This document shows positions 44,019 through 53,434 of a DNA stretch of 64,000 nt, in pieces (position 1 is the first letter of the stretch; the number at the start of each line of letters is the position of its first letter). The notes below the pieces were generated by a model. The model did not search any database, was not told where the DNA came from, and saw nothing but the letters and a program-made list of their open reading frames with translations. Origin of the DNA: Bacteroidia bacterium (GTDB lineage: Bacteria > Bacteroidota > Bacteroidia > AKYH767-A > OLB10); NCBI GenBank assembly GCA_016788165.1, contig JAEUTH010000022.1, positions 42,915 to 106,914 of the forward strand, in the 5' to 3' direction. Position numbers and translations under genes: made by a program.

Positions 44019-44963
44019 ATGAGAAAAATATTTGTAATAGTAATTATACTTATCTTACAATTTAATAGCGTTCATTCCCAAAATATTATTGCTAACGGTT
44101 CTTTTGAGGACACGGTTACATGTCAACAATGGCTCAACTTAAGCAATGGACTTCTCATTTGCATTCCATGGTTTATGGCAATGGGAACACCTGATTACTT
44201 CAGTAACTCAATCTTCTTAAATTTTTGTGGAGCGAGTACATTGTACCCTAATTCAATTTTAGGATATCAATTACCACGAACAGGGTCAGGCATGGCAGGA
44301 TTTGAGTTAAAAAATATGAATACAGAAATGATTTCCTCATCCATTCAACCAATGATACAAAGTCATCTTTATTTTCTGTCATATTATATTTCACTATGCA
44401 ACAATTGTAAGTACGTTACTGATGATATTGGAGCGTACTTATCAATTGACAGTTTAAATCCTGATTCAATATTGACGTTAAATCTATCGCCACAAGTTTC
44501 AAACCCGCAAGGCAACTATATAAATGATACAGCGGGTTGGACATTAATATCCGGTTATTATCAGGCTATAGGGGGAGAGCAATATTTATACATAGGCAAC
44601 TTTAAAAATGCTGCGAACACAACTTTCGATACTATTGCTGGAGCAAGCTATTGGGGCAGTTATTATTTTTTAGATGATGTAAGCCTGATTGATTGTACAG
44701 CAACGAGCATAGTAGAAAATACTGCTTTACAATTTCAATTATTAAACAACCCCGTTAATGGAACATTGCAATTTATAACAGCAACAAAGGTAAACAGGTG
44801 TTTTATTTATGATATGATTGGCAATAAAATTTCAACTTATAATTTAAATCAAAACACTAACACCTATACAGTAAGTGTTACAGATTTAAAACAGGGCATG
44901 TACCTGTTGGTCATAGAGGATATAGAAAAACGAAGGGGAATGAGAAAGTTTATAAAACAGTAA
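44019..44963 (+). CDS. T9SS-secreted jelly-roll-domain protein
   Basis: The 314-residue protein has a signal peptide ending VHS-Q, one jelly-roll-like domain (NIIANGSFEDTVTC ... GTPDYFS ... MAGFELKN) and a T9SS C-terminal domain (LQFQLLNNPVNGTLQF, DLKQGMYLLVIE). The domain is the same kind as in residues ~145-365 of the upstream large protein and is common in Bacteroidota surface proteins. Function is unknown; carbohydrate binding is a guess. It lies 46 bases downstream and is likely co-transcribed. Confidence 0.75.
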   Translation: MRKIFVIVIILILQFNSVHSQNIIANGSFEDTVTCQQWLNLSNGLLICIPWFMAMGTPDYFSNSIFLNFCGASTLYPNSILGYQLPRTGSGMAGFELKNMNTEMISSSIQPMIQSHLYFLSYYISLCNNCKYVTDDIGAYLSIDSLNPDSILTLNLSPQVSNPQGNYINDTAGWTLISGYYQAIGGEQYLYIGNFKNAANTTFDTIAGASYWGSYYFLDDVSLIDCTATSIVENTALQFQLLNNPVNGTLQFITATKVNRCFIYDMIGNKISTYNLNQNTNTYTVSVTDLKQGMYLLVIEDIEKRRGMRKFIKQ

Positions 44964-45050
44964 GAGATAATCCTAAAATCCTTTAATCCTATAAATCATG
45001 GTTCAGACAATTGTCACTTTGTCAAACAGATAATTGAATTACCGGTATTA

Positions 45051-45506
45051 TTAGGCTAAAAGTGTTTTACTAAAACAGATGCTTAACGGTGCATTTTCGT
45101 AAGGCGGAAACGGCTGTATTTCATTATAGCCTGCTTTGCGATACAGGGCAATGGCTTCGGGTTGATTAAGGCCCGTTTCTAATACACAAACTTTGTAGTT
45201 TTGTTTTAAGCATCGTTTTTCAAGATGGGCTAAAATAGCCGTTGCCAGGCCTTTTTTGCGATGCGATGGTAAAACAAACATGCGTTTTATTTCGGCTACT
45301 TCGGGTTTGTGAAATTTAAATGCACCACATGCCACCGGTTTGCCGTTATGCAATGCCACAATTATTACCTGCAACTGATTGGAAGTATTGTGCGGTGCGT
45401 AAAATGCATGTGCTTTGCCATCGCGTAAGGCTAACGTTGCATCAAGTTCGTTAACCAGCATTACGTAGTCTGGGTTTTGATAATCGGTTTCAATGAAAGT
45501 GTACAT
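45051..45506 (-). CDS. GNAT-family acetyltransferase
   Basis: The 151-residue protein has the GNAT acetyl-CoA loop RMFVLPSHRKKGLATAIL (R-x-x-G-x-A) and a C-terminal PEAIALYRKAGYNEIQPF motif. Substrate is unknown. It lies downstream of a terminator hairpin after the bacilliredoxin gene, so it may have its own promoter. Confidence 0.85.
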   Translation of the reverse strand: MYTFIETDYQNPDYVMLVNELDATLALRDGKAHAFYAPHNTSNQLQVIIVALHNGKPVACGAFKFHKPEVAEIKRMFVLPSHRKKGLATAILAHLEKRCLKQNYKVCVLETGLNQPEAIALYRKAGYNEIQPFPPYENAPLSICFSKTLLA

Positions 45507-45529
45507 GAAACTTTAGTTTTTATAAGCAT

Positions 45530-45553
45530 AAAAAAAGCTGCTTGTAGGCAGCT
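45530..45553 (-). terminator. Terminator after the bacilliredoxin gene
   Basis: On the minus strand AGCTGC, a 6-base loop and GCAGCT are followed by a run of seven T. It lies between the stop of the bacilliredoxin gene (45565) and the start of the GNAT gene (45506). Confidence 0.7.
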
Positions 45554-45564
45554 CTGTTTGTTTT

Positions 45565-45981
45565 TTAGCAGTAGGTGTCAAATGCCGACTGCAAATTTTC
45601 GGCAATCATTTCGGCAGTACGGCCTTCAATATGATGGCGCTCAACAAAGTGCACCAGTTTGCCATCTTTAAACAAGGCAATGCTGGGCGATGAAGGCGGG
45701 TAAGGCAATGTATATTTGCGTGCTTGTTGCACAGCTTCCAAATCTTGCCCGGCAAAAACAGTAACCAGATTATTAGGCTTTTTGGCATTGTTTAAACTCA
45801 TTTTAATACCCGGGCGTGCAGCACCGGCAGCACAACCGCATACGGAGTTTATTACTAATAAAGTAGTACCGGCTGCTGTTGGTAAAACGGCATCCACTTG
45901 TTCAGGTGTGGTAAGTTCTTGAAAACCTGCCGATGTTAAATCGGCTCTGAATGGGGCAACTAATTGCTCGGGATAAGGCAT
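45565..45981 (-). CDS. Bacilliredoxin (BrxA/BrxB, YphP/YqiW family)
   Basis: The 138-residue protein has the family signature NSVCGCAAGAARPG with the CGC redox motif at Cys48-Gly-Cys50. Firmicute homologues reduce bacillithiolated proteins. Bacteroidota members share the fold, though the thiol partner in this organism is not known. Start MPYPEQLVAPFR is the family's usual N-terminus. Confidence 0.93.
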   Translation of the reverse strand: MPYPEQLVAPFRADLTSAGFQELTTPEQVDAVLPTAAGTTLLVINSVCGCAAGAARPGIKMSLNNAKKPNNLVTVFAGQDLEAVQQARKYTLPYPPSSPSIALFKDGKLVHFVERHHIEGRTAEMIAENLQSAFDTYC

Positions 45982-46069
45982 GATATGATGATTTTTAAAG
46001 TTTAAAATTTATAACTTACAAATATAGGCGGTTAAGCTTTTACAAACCGAAATTACAATTAAACCCTTG

Positions 46070-46513
46070 TTAACGCTTGTTTTTAAAAAACGTAGTTAAT
46101 AGTTGGCTGCAATCATCGGCCAGTATATTACCGGTTATTATCGTTTTAGGTAATAAAATATTTTGACGTGATAAAAAACCGCGTTTGGGGTCGGGGGCGC
46201 CATACACAATAGCTGCTAATTGACTCCAGAATATGGCACCGGTGCACATCATACATGGCTCAAGCGTAACGTACAAGGTACATTGGCTTAAATATTTTGC
46301 ACCCAGGTAATTGGTGGCAGCGGTTATTACTTGCATTTCGGCATGTGCTGTGGGGTCGGTTAGGCGTTCGGTATAGTTATGGGCACGGGCAATTACTTTT
46401 TCATCGCAAACAATTACAGCACCTACAGGCACTTCATCGGCATCAAATGCTTTTTGCGCTTCGCGTAATGCTTCGCGCATAAAGTATGCATGTGTATTTA
46501 TTGAGGTTAGCAT
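46070..46513 (-). CDS. tadA: tRNA-specific adenosine deaminase
   Basis: The 147-residue zinc deaminase has HAE (His57, Glu59) and PCMMC (Cys87, Cys90), the zinc and catalytic residues of the cytidine-deaminase fold. It converts A34 of tRNA-Arg(ACG) to inosine. Length and motifs fit TadA; a close guanine deaminase is a possible alternative, but the VPVGAVIV and FDADEVP context is typical TadA. Confidence 0.9.
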   Translation of the reverse strand: MLTSINTHAYFMREALREAQKAFDADEVPVGAVIVCDEKVIARAHNYTERLTDPTAHAEMQVITAATNYLGAKYLSQCTLYVTLEPCMMCTGAIFWSQLAAIVYGAPDPKRGFLSRQNILLPKTIITGNILADDCSQLLTTFFKNKR

Positions 46514-46609
46514 TTTGATATATTAGTAATTGAACAGGTTCAGATAATGCTTGTGTTTTTATTTGTTACATGTAATAAGCAAACTATACATGTATGCAAC
46601 GAAATTTAT

Positions 46610-47590
46610 TTACAGTTCGCGCTGCAGCATATCGCTGCCAAAGTCGTATAACATTTGTTTTTGTGGTGCATCCATTTCAACAGCCTCTAAATGTGTTATG
46701 GCTAATTGGTAATAATGTTTAACGGCTTCGGCAGCCATTTCTTTTACACCCAAAGCATTGTATATAGTGGTTACACGGCTTATTTTTTCATAAGCGGCAT
46801 AACGGTTTTTGGTATCATGCAAAAGGTCGGTAAGTTGTTCGTACTGGTCAATATTGGCATGGTATAATGCCGATAGGAGCAAGTAGGTTTTTTTGTTTGC
46901 AATAATATCGCCACCTATTTGTTTGCCAAATTTTTCGGGGTCGGCATAAACATCTAAAATATCATCTTGTAACTGAAAGGCTATACCTAAGTTTTTGCCA
47001 TACTCATAAATATGATGGGCATTGTGTGTTGATGTATCGGCAATGATGGCTCCCATTTTTAATGAAGCGGCAATTAGCACAGCCGTTTTTAAAGTAATCA
47101 TCTGAATATAATCTTCAATTTTTACGGTGCCCGATTTTTCATAATCCATATCTAATTGTTGCCCTTCGCAAACTAATAATGCGGTATCGGTAAACAACGC
47201 ACTTACCGGTTTTACAACAGCGTCAGGTGCAGCTATTATGTATTGAAAGGCTTTGGTAAACATGGCATCGCCACTTAGTATGGCCACATTGGTATTCCAC
47301 TTGGCATGCACGGTGGGTTCTTTTCTGCGCAAAGGCGCATTGTCCATAATATCATCGTGCAGTAAAGTAAAGTTATGAAACAACTCCATGCCAATAGCCG
47401 GTTTTAGGGCTTGTTCAATAGTACCACCAAATAATTGGCAACTTAACAAGGTAAGTGCCGGCCTGATGCGTTTGGCATTTAAACTTAATGCATACCTGAT
47501 GGGGTTATATAAGTCGGGCGGAGTTGATTTAATGGGTAAAGCCAAAATTTCGGCTGCCACCCGATTTTGTAATTGCTGTAAAGTATGCAT
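46610..47590 (-). CDS. Polyprenyl (prenyl) diphosphate synthase
   Basis: The 326-residue enzyme has both Asp-rich motifs: HDDIMD (Asp79, Asp80, Asp83) and QLQDDILD (Asp209, Asp210, Asp213). Phe74, five residues before the first motif, is aromatic, which in this family often limits product length (FPP or GGPP); that is inference. It makes allylic isoprenoid diphosphates for quinones, carotenoids or undecaprenol. UppS, which would use such a product, is encoded nearby on the other strand. Confidence 0.88.
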   Translation of the reverse strand: MHTLQQLQNRVAAEILALPIKSTPPDLYNPIRYALSLNAKRIRPALTLLSCQLFGGTIEQALKPAIGMELFHNFTLLHDDIMDNAPLRRKEPTVHAKWNTNVAILSGDAMFTKAFQYIIAAPDAVVKPVSALFTDTALLVCEGQQLDMDYEKSGTVKIEDYIQMITLKTAVLIAASLKMGAIIADTSTHNAHHIYEYGKNLGIAFQLQDDILDVYADPEKFGKQIGGDIIANKKTYLLLSALYHANIDQYEQLTDLLHDTKNRYAAYEKISRVTTIYNALGVKEMAAEAVKHYYQLAITHLEAVEMDAPQKQMLYDFGSDMLQREL

Positions 47591-47650
47591 TGTTACGATT
47601 GTTTTTTATATGGAAGTAAGCTTTGTTGAACCGTGAAAAATTACAAGTTG

Positions 47651-48571
47651 TTACGGCATTTTCATCAAAAGCTTTATTCCGTTTTCTAACGATGCTAAAG
47701 GCCGTTGAAGCAAATCGTGCATTTTGGTAATATCGGGTTGTCTGCGTGTCATATCGCCTTCGTTTAAAGGTGGCAAATGCACAATATTTGATTTGGAGCC
47801 GGTAAGTTTTATAATGGTTTGTGCCAGTTCAAGTACACTGGTTTCGATATCGTTACCAATATTTACCACATCGTTTACAAAAAGTTTTTTATCAAAGGCA
47901 TTGTAACAAGCCTCAATGTTGTCGAGTATGAAACAAAAGGTACGTGTTTGCATGCCATCGCCATAAATGGTGATGTCGTTATTTTTTAAGGCAGCATTTA
48001 AAAATTTACTCATAACAAAATCGGTACTCTGACCCGGGCCATAGGTATTAAAGAATCTGAAAATGGTAAAGTCTAAATCGTATTCTTGTTTGTAGGCACG
48101 CAGGTATGCTTCGCCCACATTTTTTACAATGGCATAAGGCAGGCGCGAGTTTAGTGGCGTAGTGTGTTCGTTTTGCGGATACTCTACCGGTTCGCCATAA
48201 ACTTCAGATGATGATGAGTAGTAAATTTGTTTAACGCCTGTGTTTTTAGACAGGTTAAGTACGTTTTTTAAACCGGTTAAATCGTTTAGCACCCATGATG
48301 GATGTTGTAAGGTGCGTTGTACGCCTACTACGGCAGCATAGTGAAACACATAATCAAAAGAGTATGAGTGAAATATGCTGCTTATGTCTTTAAAATCGTT
48401 TACATCGGCTTTAATAAACTTAACGTTATTATGTTTGGATGTGGGTATATTTTCAGTGCGGCCTGTAAGTAAGTTATCTACAATTACAATTTGATTTTGC
48501 GCATTGTCGGCCAGTTTTGCAGCCATCCAGCTTCCAATAAATCCGGCCCCGCCTGTTACTAATATTTTCAT
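47651..48571 (-). CDS. NAD-dependent nucleotide-sugar epimerase/dehydratase
   Basis: The 306-residue SDR-type enzyme has the NAD-binding loop TGGAGFIGS at 6-14, SSSSEVYG with the catalytic Ser, and the Tyr146-x-x-x-Lys150 pair (PYAIVKNVGE). The RFFNTYGPGQ motif places it with UDP-sugar epimerases and decarboxylases (GalE, UXS, WbpP-like). Exact specificity is not visible. It lies 51 bases downstream of rfbA, suggesting LPS or surface polysaccharide synthesis. Confidence 0.85.
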   Translation of the reverse strand: MKILVTGGAGFIGSWMAAKLADNAQNQIVIVDNLLTGRTENIPTSKHNNVKFIKADVNDFKDISSIFHSYSFDYVFHYAAVVGVQRTLQHPSWVLNDLTGLKNVLNLSKNTGVKQIYYSSSSEVYGEPVEYPQNEHTTPLNSRLPYAIVKNVGEAYLRAYKQEYDLDFTIFRFFNTYGPGQSTDFVMSKFLNAALKNNDITIYGDGMQTRTFCFILDNIEACYNAFDKKLFVNDVVNIGNDIETSVLELAQTIIKLTGSKSNIVHLPPLNEGDMTRRQPDITKMHDLLQRPLASLENGIKLLMKMP

Positions 48572-48622
48572 TTTTGTTTGGTTTACTTTTGTTGATTTAA
48601 AGCCTTTTAAATTTATAAAAAC

Positions 48623-49483
48623 TTAGCTGATTAGGCTCATCAGGTATTTGCCATAGCCACTTTTAAGTAAAGGTTCGGCAATGTTTGCCAATTGTTTTTT
48701 AGATATAAAACCTTGTTCGAAGGCAACCTCCTCAATACAGCCAATTTTTAGCCCTTGCCGCTCTTCAATAACCTGCACAAATTGCGATGCTTGCATAAGC
48801 GAGGCAAAGGTGCCTGTATCTAACCAGGCTGTGCCTTTATCTAAAATTCCAACTTTTAATTTGCCTTGTTGCAAATACGTTTTGTTTACATCGGTTATTT
48901 CATACTCGCCACGCGCACTGGGCTTTAACGATTTGGCAATATCACAAACACTGTTATTATAAAAATACAAACCCGGTACAGCATAATTTGATTTGGGTTT
49001 GGCCGGTTTTTCTTCTATTGATACAGCATTCATGCCGCTGTCAAACTCAACCACACCATAACGTTCGGGGTCGTTTACGTGATAAGCAAACACCACACCG
49101 CCATCGGGTTGTTTGTTGTTTTTTAGTAATGATTGCATACCACTGCCATAAAAAATATTATCGCCAAGTATCAGGGCAACGGCATCATTGCCTATAAACG
49201 ATTGGCCAATAACAAAGGCCTGTGCCAAGCCATTGGGTATGGCCTGCTCGGCATATTCGAACCGGCAGCCTAATGTTTTGCCATCGCCTAACAAGCGCTT
49301 AAACTGCGGCAAATCGTGTGGGGTCGAAATAATAAGTATTTCATTGATACCGGCCATCAGCAGCACCGATAACGGATAATAAATCATGGGCTTATCATAC
49401 ACAGGCATTAGCTGTTTACTCATGGCTAATGTTAAGGGATGTAAGCGCGTGCCCGAACCGCCTGCTAATATTATTCCTTTCAT
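48623..49483 (-). CDS. rfbA: Glucose-1-phosphate thymidylyltransferase
   Basis: The 286-residue enzyme makes dTDP-glucose, the first step of dTDP-rhamnose and related sugars. [17 protein letters not shown] is the nucleotidyl-binding motif, with [26 protein letters not shown] and PNGLAQAF as in RmlA. The other rml genes are not adjacent, so the pathway continues elsewhere or the downstream epimerase uses another sugar. Confidence 0.93.
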   Translation of the reverse strand: MKGIILAGGSGTRLHPLTLAMSKQLMPVYDKPMIYYPLSVLLMAGINEILIISTPHDLPQFKRLLGDGKTLGCRFEYAEQAIPNGLAQAFVIGQSFIGNDAVALILGDNIFYGSGMQSLLKNNKQPDGGVVFAYHVNDPERYGVVEFDSGMNAVSIEEKPAKPKSNYAVPGLYFYNNSVCDIAKSLKPSARGEYEITDVNKTYLQQGKLKVGILDKGTAWLDTGTFASLMQASQFVQVIEERQGLKIGCIEEVAFEQGFISKKQLANIAEPLLKSGYGKYLMSLIS

Positions 49484-49610
49484 GTGTTGTAACTGTTAGT
49501 GTATAGGTTTTTGTAAGGGTTTTATGGATGTGAAATAATTTGGGTATCAACTAAGTTTTAATAAACATTTCTACTTATAGTTAGCAGTTAAATAGTAACA
49601 GCTACTCTTT

Positions 49611-49811
49611 TTAAATACCATTGCATTGTAAATTGGTTATTGTAGTTGTTGGTAAAGGCTTGGCAAAATCATTTATAAATTCGGCATGTGTGTGGCATAC
49701 TAAAAAACCCGGCATTGCCATTGGGGCAATAATAAAAAGGATGCGGTTATAAAGAATAACATGCGCTAAAAAACCATACATAAAAGCAAAATAGAGCGCT
49801 AAAAGTAACAA
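49611..49811 (-). CDS. Possible small membrane protein, unidentified
   Basis: The 66-residue frame starts with ATG and has a hydrophobic N-terminal half (MLLLALYFAFMYGFLAHVIL, then RILFIIAPMAMPGFLV) and a polar tail ending LQCNGI. Codon choice looks similar to neighbouring genes. I recognise no family. It could be chance, so confidence is low. Confidence 0.35.
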   Translation of the reverse strand: MLLLALYFAFMYGFLAHVILYNRILFIIAPMAMPGFLVCHTHAEFINDFAKPLPTTTITNLQCNGI

Positions 49812-49960
49812 TTAGCCATTAGCAGGTTCAAATTACCGGATAACTTTAAGTACATAAAATCAAATTGCATAGCATTCACTTTGTATCAAGCCATAACAAA
49901 CACTTAACGTTAGGGCAAAAGCCAAAATGTTTGCCTAAAGTCAGGTTTGCCAATAAAAAT

Positions 49961-49968
49961 TACATTTG
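49961..49968 (+). promoter_or_regulatory. -7 promoter element of uppS
   Basis: TACATTTG matches TAnnTTTG exactly, 20 bases before ATG 49989. No TTTG is found at 19-base spacing, so the upstream element is unclear. A start near 49975 rules out the in-frame ATG at 49947. Confidence 0.45.
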
Positions 49969-49988
49969 CACCCCTCTCAAAAAAAGGT

Positions 49989-50720
49989 ATGGACTTAAAA
50001 GCTGCCATCAATACTCAAAACTTGCCCCAGCATGTTGCCATTATTATGGATGGTAACGGCCGTTGGGCTAAGAAACAGGGCAAGCTGCGCACATTTGGTC
50101 ATAAACACGGTGTGGAGGCAGTACGCGATACGGTTGAAGCTGCGGCTGAGTTGGGTGTTAAATACCTTACTCTTTATGCTTTTAGTACTGAAAACTGGAA
50201 CCGGCCCAAGTTAGAAATTGATATGTTGATGGAGTTATTGATTAAAACCATACATGCCGAAACCAAAACACTAAACAACAATAATATACGTTTACAAGCC
50301 ATTGGGCATTTAGCAAGCTTACCCAAAAAATGCCAGCAACAGTTAAACGAAACCATAACAAATACCGCCAACAACAGCAGAATGACATTAGTGCTTGCCC
50401 TTAGTTACAGTGCCAAGTGGGAAATTACCCAAGCAGTAAAACAGTTAGCTGTGCAAGTAGCAAAAGGTGAATTAGTGGCTCAGGATATTTCGGAAACTAC
50501 CATAAGCAATGCCTTAACAACGGCTAACATGCCCGACCCCGAATTGCTTATCCGCACCAGTGGCGAATACCGTATCAGTAATTTTTTACTGTGGCAAATA
50601 GCCTATGCCGAACTTTATTTTTGCCAAAAGTTATGGCCCGATTTCAGGCGTAACGATTTTTATGAAGCTATAATTGATTACCAAAAACGCGAACGCAGGT
50701 TTGGTGGTGTTAAAAGTTGA
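49989..50720 (+). CDS. uppS: Isoprenyl transferase (undecaprenyl diphosphate synthase)
   Basis: The 243-residue cis-prenyltransferase makes undecaprenyl diphosphate, the lipid carrier for peptidoglycan and surface polysaccharides. VAIIMDGNGRWAKKQGK is the catalytic signature, with YLTLYAFSTENWNRP and the C-terminal LIRTSGEYRISNFLLWQ. It heads the uppS-bamA-ompH-ompH-murI set; bamA begins 12 bases later. Confidence 0.95.
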   Translation: MDLKAAINTQNLPQHVAIIMDGNGRWAKKQGKLRTFGHKHGVEAVRDTVEAAAELGVKYLTLYAFSTENWNRPKLEIDMLMELLIKTIHAETKTLNNNNIRLQAIGHLASLPKKCQQQLNETITNTANNSRMTLVLALSYSAKWEITQAVKQLAVQVAKGELVAQDISETTISNALTTANMPDPELLIRTSGEYRISNFLLWQIAYAELYFCQKLWPDFRRNDFYEAIIDYQKRERRFGGVKS

Positions 50721-50732
50721 CCTGAGCCTAAA

Positions 50733-53279
50733 TTGAAACCTGCATTTACCTATAAATTCAAAAATGTTGCCCTTGTAGCCTTTCAGGTTATAATGCTTAT
50801 GGTATGTACCAGTAGTATGCTACAAGCGCAAGTAAGCCTTGGCCAACCCGATTCGTTAGACCTGGATTACAATACGCCTAAAGAGTATGAAATTAAAAGT
50901 GTTGAGGTTACAGGCATTCATTACTTAGATAAAAATGCTTTAAAAGTTCTTTCGGGTTTAACCCCGGGCGATAAAATTCGCTTACCCGGTGAAGCCATTG
51001 GCAAAGCCATCGAAAATTTATGGAAACAAGGCCTGCTTAGCGATATTAAAGTGGCTATTAAAAATGTACAAGGCAATTTAATTTCGTTAGAATTACAATT
51101 AACCGAACGGCCACAACTATCGCGTTATTCATTTAAAGGTGTAACCAAAGGTGAAGCCGAAAAACTCCGCGAAAAAATATTAATTGTACGCGGGCAAATA
51201 ATTACCGACAATTTACTGCAAACTACTTCCTATAAAATAAAAGAATACTTTATTGGCAAAAGCTATCTCAACTGTAATGTAACTTTTGATGTAAGCAGCG
51301 ATAGCAGCGAACAAAATAAACAAGCCCTGGTTATTAAAGTTGATAAAGGCGCAAAAACCAAAATCAATAAAATAACCTTTACCGGCAATAAAGCTTTTAG
51401 TGAGAATAAGCTTAAAAAGCTGATGAAGGAAACCAAAGAAAAACATATTTACCACCTTTTTAAGACCTCAAAATATATTGATGAAAACTTTGAAAAGGAC
51501 AAAGAAAAAATCATTGCCAAGTATTTGGAAAAGGGCTACCGTGATGCCAGAATTATTAGCGATAGCGTTTATAAATTTGATAAAAACACAGTTAATCTCG
51601 ATATAAACATATCAGAAGGTAACGTTTACTATATACGCAATATCGAATGGCTGGGCAATACCAAACATTCGTCAAAAGAACTGGCTTTGATTTTAGGTAT
51701 AAGCAAAGGCGATGTTTATAATCAGAAACAACTTGAAAGTGGCTTAACACAAAGCCAAAGTGGCCGCGACATACAATCACTTTATAATGACGAAGGGTAC
51801 TTGTTTTTTCAGATAACACCTGCCGAAGTAAAAATAGAAAACGACTCTGTTGACCTTGAAATGCGTATTTACGAAGGCAAACAGGCAACCATAAACCGCG
51901 TAATTGTAAAAGGAAATACCAAAACCAACGACCGTGTTATCATGCGCGAATTACGCACCAAACCCGGCCAACTTTTTAGCCGTACCGATATAATTCGCAC
52001 CCAACAAGAAATAGCGGCACTTGGTTATTTTAATGCCGAAGCCATGCGCATTGTACCAAAGCCCAATCCTACCGATGGTACCGTTGACTTAGAATATACA
52101 GTTGAAGAAAAACCATCAGACCAGTTGGAATTAAGTGGCGGTTATGGTGGTGGCCGTTTGGTAGGTACTTTAGGCGTATCATTCAACAACTTCTCAGCCC
52201 GCAACATGTTTAATAAAGAAGCCTGGCGTCCACTACCCAGTGGTGATGGCCAACGGTTAAGCCTGCGTGCACAAACCAGTGGTGTTGCTTATCAATCGTA
52301 TAGTGCATCGTTTACCGAACCCTATTTGGGAGGCCGCAAACCCAATTCGTTTACCACTTCCATTTATTATTCAGTACAAAACCCATCAGGCTATAAACGA
52401 AACGACCCTCGCAGGTCGTCAATTGCCATACTGGGTACATCGGTGGGGTTAGGTAAACGATTAAAATTCCCTGACGACTTTTTCCAGATTTACTACGAAG
52501 TAGCCTACCAGCGTTATTTTGTTACCAACTATGGCTCTGCATTTTTATTTAATAATGGCACAGCCAATGCAGTATCATTTACAACTAACTTATCGCGCAA
52601 TAGCATTGACGCACCGGTAGTGCAATACCCACGCAGAGGTTCGCAAGTATCGTTATCGTTAGAGGCAACACCTCCATTTAGTAAGTTTAACGACCGCAAC
52701 TATACCGACCTACCCGATAACGAAAAGTATAAATGGATTGAATATCATAAATGGAAATTTAATTCATCATACTTTACAAAACTTACGGGCAATTTGGTTT
52801 TAAACGCAAGGGTTAACTTTGGTTTCTTGGGTTATTATAGTAAGCAAATTGGTGCAGCTCCTTTCGAAAGGTTTTATTTAGGTGGCGATGGGTTATCAAA
52901 CTTTTCATTGGATGGACGCGAGATTATTGCTTTGCGTGGATATGAAAATAATTCGCTTACACCTTATGTGGGCGCAAACCAGGTAGGTGGTACGGTGTAT
53001 AATAAATTTACTTTAGAGTTACGCTATCCGGTATCGTTAAACCCTCAGGCAATGGTTTATGGTTTGGCATTTTTAGAGGCCGGAAATTCGACCATTGGTG
53101 TATCAACCTGGTCGCCTTTTGATAATTATAAATCGGCTGGTGTAGGTGTACGCATATTTTTACCCATGTTTGGCTTATTAGGTTTAGATTGGGGTTATGG
53201 TTTTGATAAAGTGCCCAATCAGCCCAATGCCAATGGCAGTAACTTTCACTTTACCATAGGTCAACAGTTTGGCAACTAA
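50733..53279 (+). CDS. bamA: Outer membrane protein assembly factor BamA
   Basis: The 848-residue protein inserts beta-barrel proteins into the outer membrane. A signal peptide ends LQA-Q. Five POTRA domains occupy about 50-460 (for example YEIKSVEVTGIHYLDKNALKVL and INRVIVKGNTKTNDRVIMREL), and a 16-strand Omp85 barrel follows, with YFLGGDGLSNFSLDGREIIALRGY-type sequence near 710-735. The start appears to be a TTG at 50733, since no ATG lies nearby in frame. It is in the envelope operon after uppS. Confidence 0.92.
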   Translation: MKPAFTYKFKNVALVAFQVIMLMVCTSSMLQAQVSLGQPDSLDLDYNTPKEYEIKSVEVTGIHYLDKNALKVLSGLTPGDKIRLPGEAIGKAIENLWKQGLLSDIKVAIKNVQGNLISLELQLTERPQLSRYSFKGVTKGEAEKLREKILIVRGQIITDNLLQTTSYKIKEYFIGKSYLNCNVTFDVSSDSSEQNKQALVIKVDKGAKTKINKITFTGNKAFSENKLKKLMKETKEKHIYHLFKTSKYIDENFEKDKEKIIAKYLEKGYRDARIISDSVYKFDKNTVNLDINISEGNVYYIRNIEWLGNTKHSSKELALILGISKGDVYNQKQLESGLTQSQSGRDIQSLYNDEGYLFFQITPAEVKIENDSVDLEMRIYEGKQATINRVIVKGNTKTNDRVIMRELRTKPGQLFSRTDIIRTQQEIAALGYFNAEAMRIVPKPNPTDGTVDLEYTVEEKPSDQLELSGGYGGGRLVGTLGVSFNNFSARNMFNKEAWRPLPSGDGQRLSLRAQTSGVAYQSYSASFTEPYLGGRKPNSFTTSIYYSVQNPSGYKRNDPRRSSIAILGTSVGLGKRLKFPDDFFQIYYEVAYQRYFVTNYGSAFLFNNGTANAVSFTTNLSRNSIDAPVVQYPRRGSQVSLSLEATPPFSKFNDRNYTDLPDNEKYKWIEYHKWKFNSSYFTKLTGNLVLNARVNFGFLGYYSKQIGAAPFERFYLGGDGLSNFSLDGREIIALRGYENNSLTPYVGANQVGGTVYNKFTLELRYPVSLNPQAMVYGLAFLEAGNSTIGVSTWSPFDNYKSAGVGVRIFLPMFGLLGLDWGYGFDKVPNQPNANGSNFHFTIGQQFGN

Positions 53280-53406
53280 AAGGGTTTTAAATGCTGCACA
53301 AACCATTACATTCGCCCTCCGAAAAAAACCAACAAATGCATATTCATATTAATTTCAGCAAGTAGCCGCCAATTTGCACAAGGTTTGATTAGCAATGCAC
53401 AACTAT

Positions 53407-53434
53407 TAAAAAATAAAAAATAAAAAATAAAAAA
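53407..53434 (+). repeat. Four tandem TAAAAAA heptamers abutting the ompH start codon
   Basis: TAAAAAA occurs four times head to tail; the last base of the fourth copy is the A of ATG 53434. This is an A/T-rich leader that may set translation efficiency. Copy number could change by slippage. Confidence 0.75.

Larger units (their letters stand above)
49484..49988. other. Intergenic region between rfbA and uppS
   Basis: This 505-base AT-rich region separates divergent genes. It holds one possible small minus-strand gene (49611-49811) and a TAnnTTTG promoter element for uppS at 49961-49968. Nothing else was recognised. Confidence 0.6.

Noticed and set aside
49930..49949. TTTG at 49930 or 49946 as the -33 box of uppS
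   Set aside because: Spacing to TACATTTG is 27 or 11 bases; neither fits the roughly 19-base spacing seen at the two better promoters.
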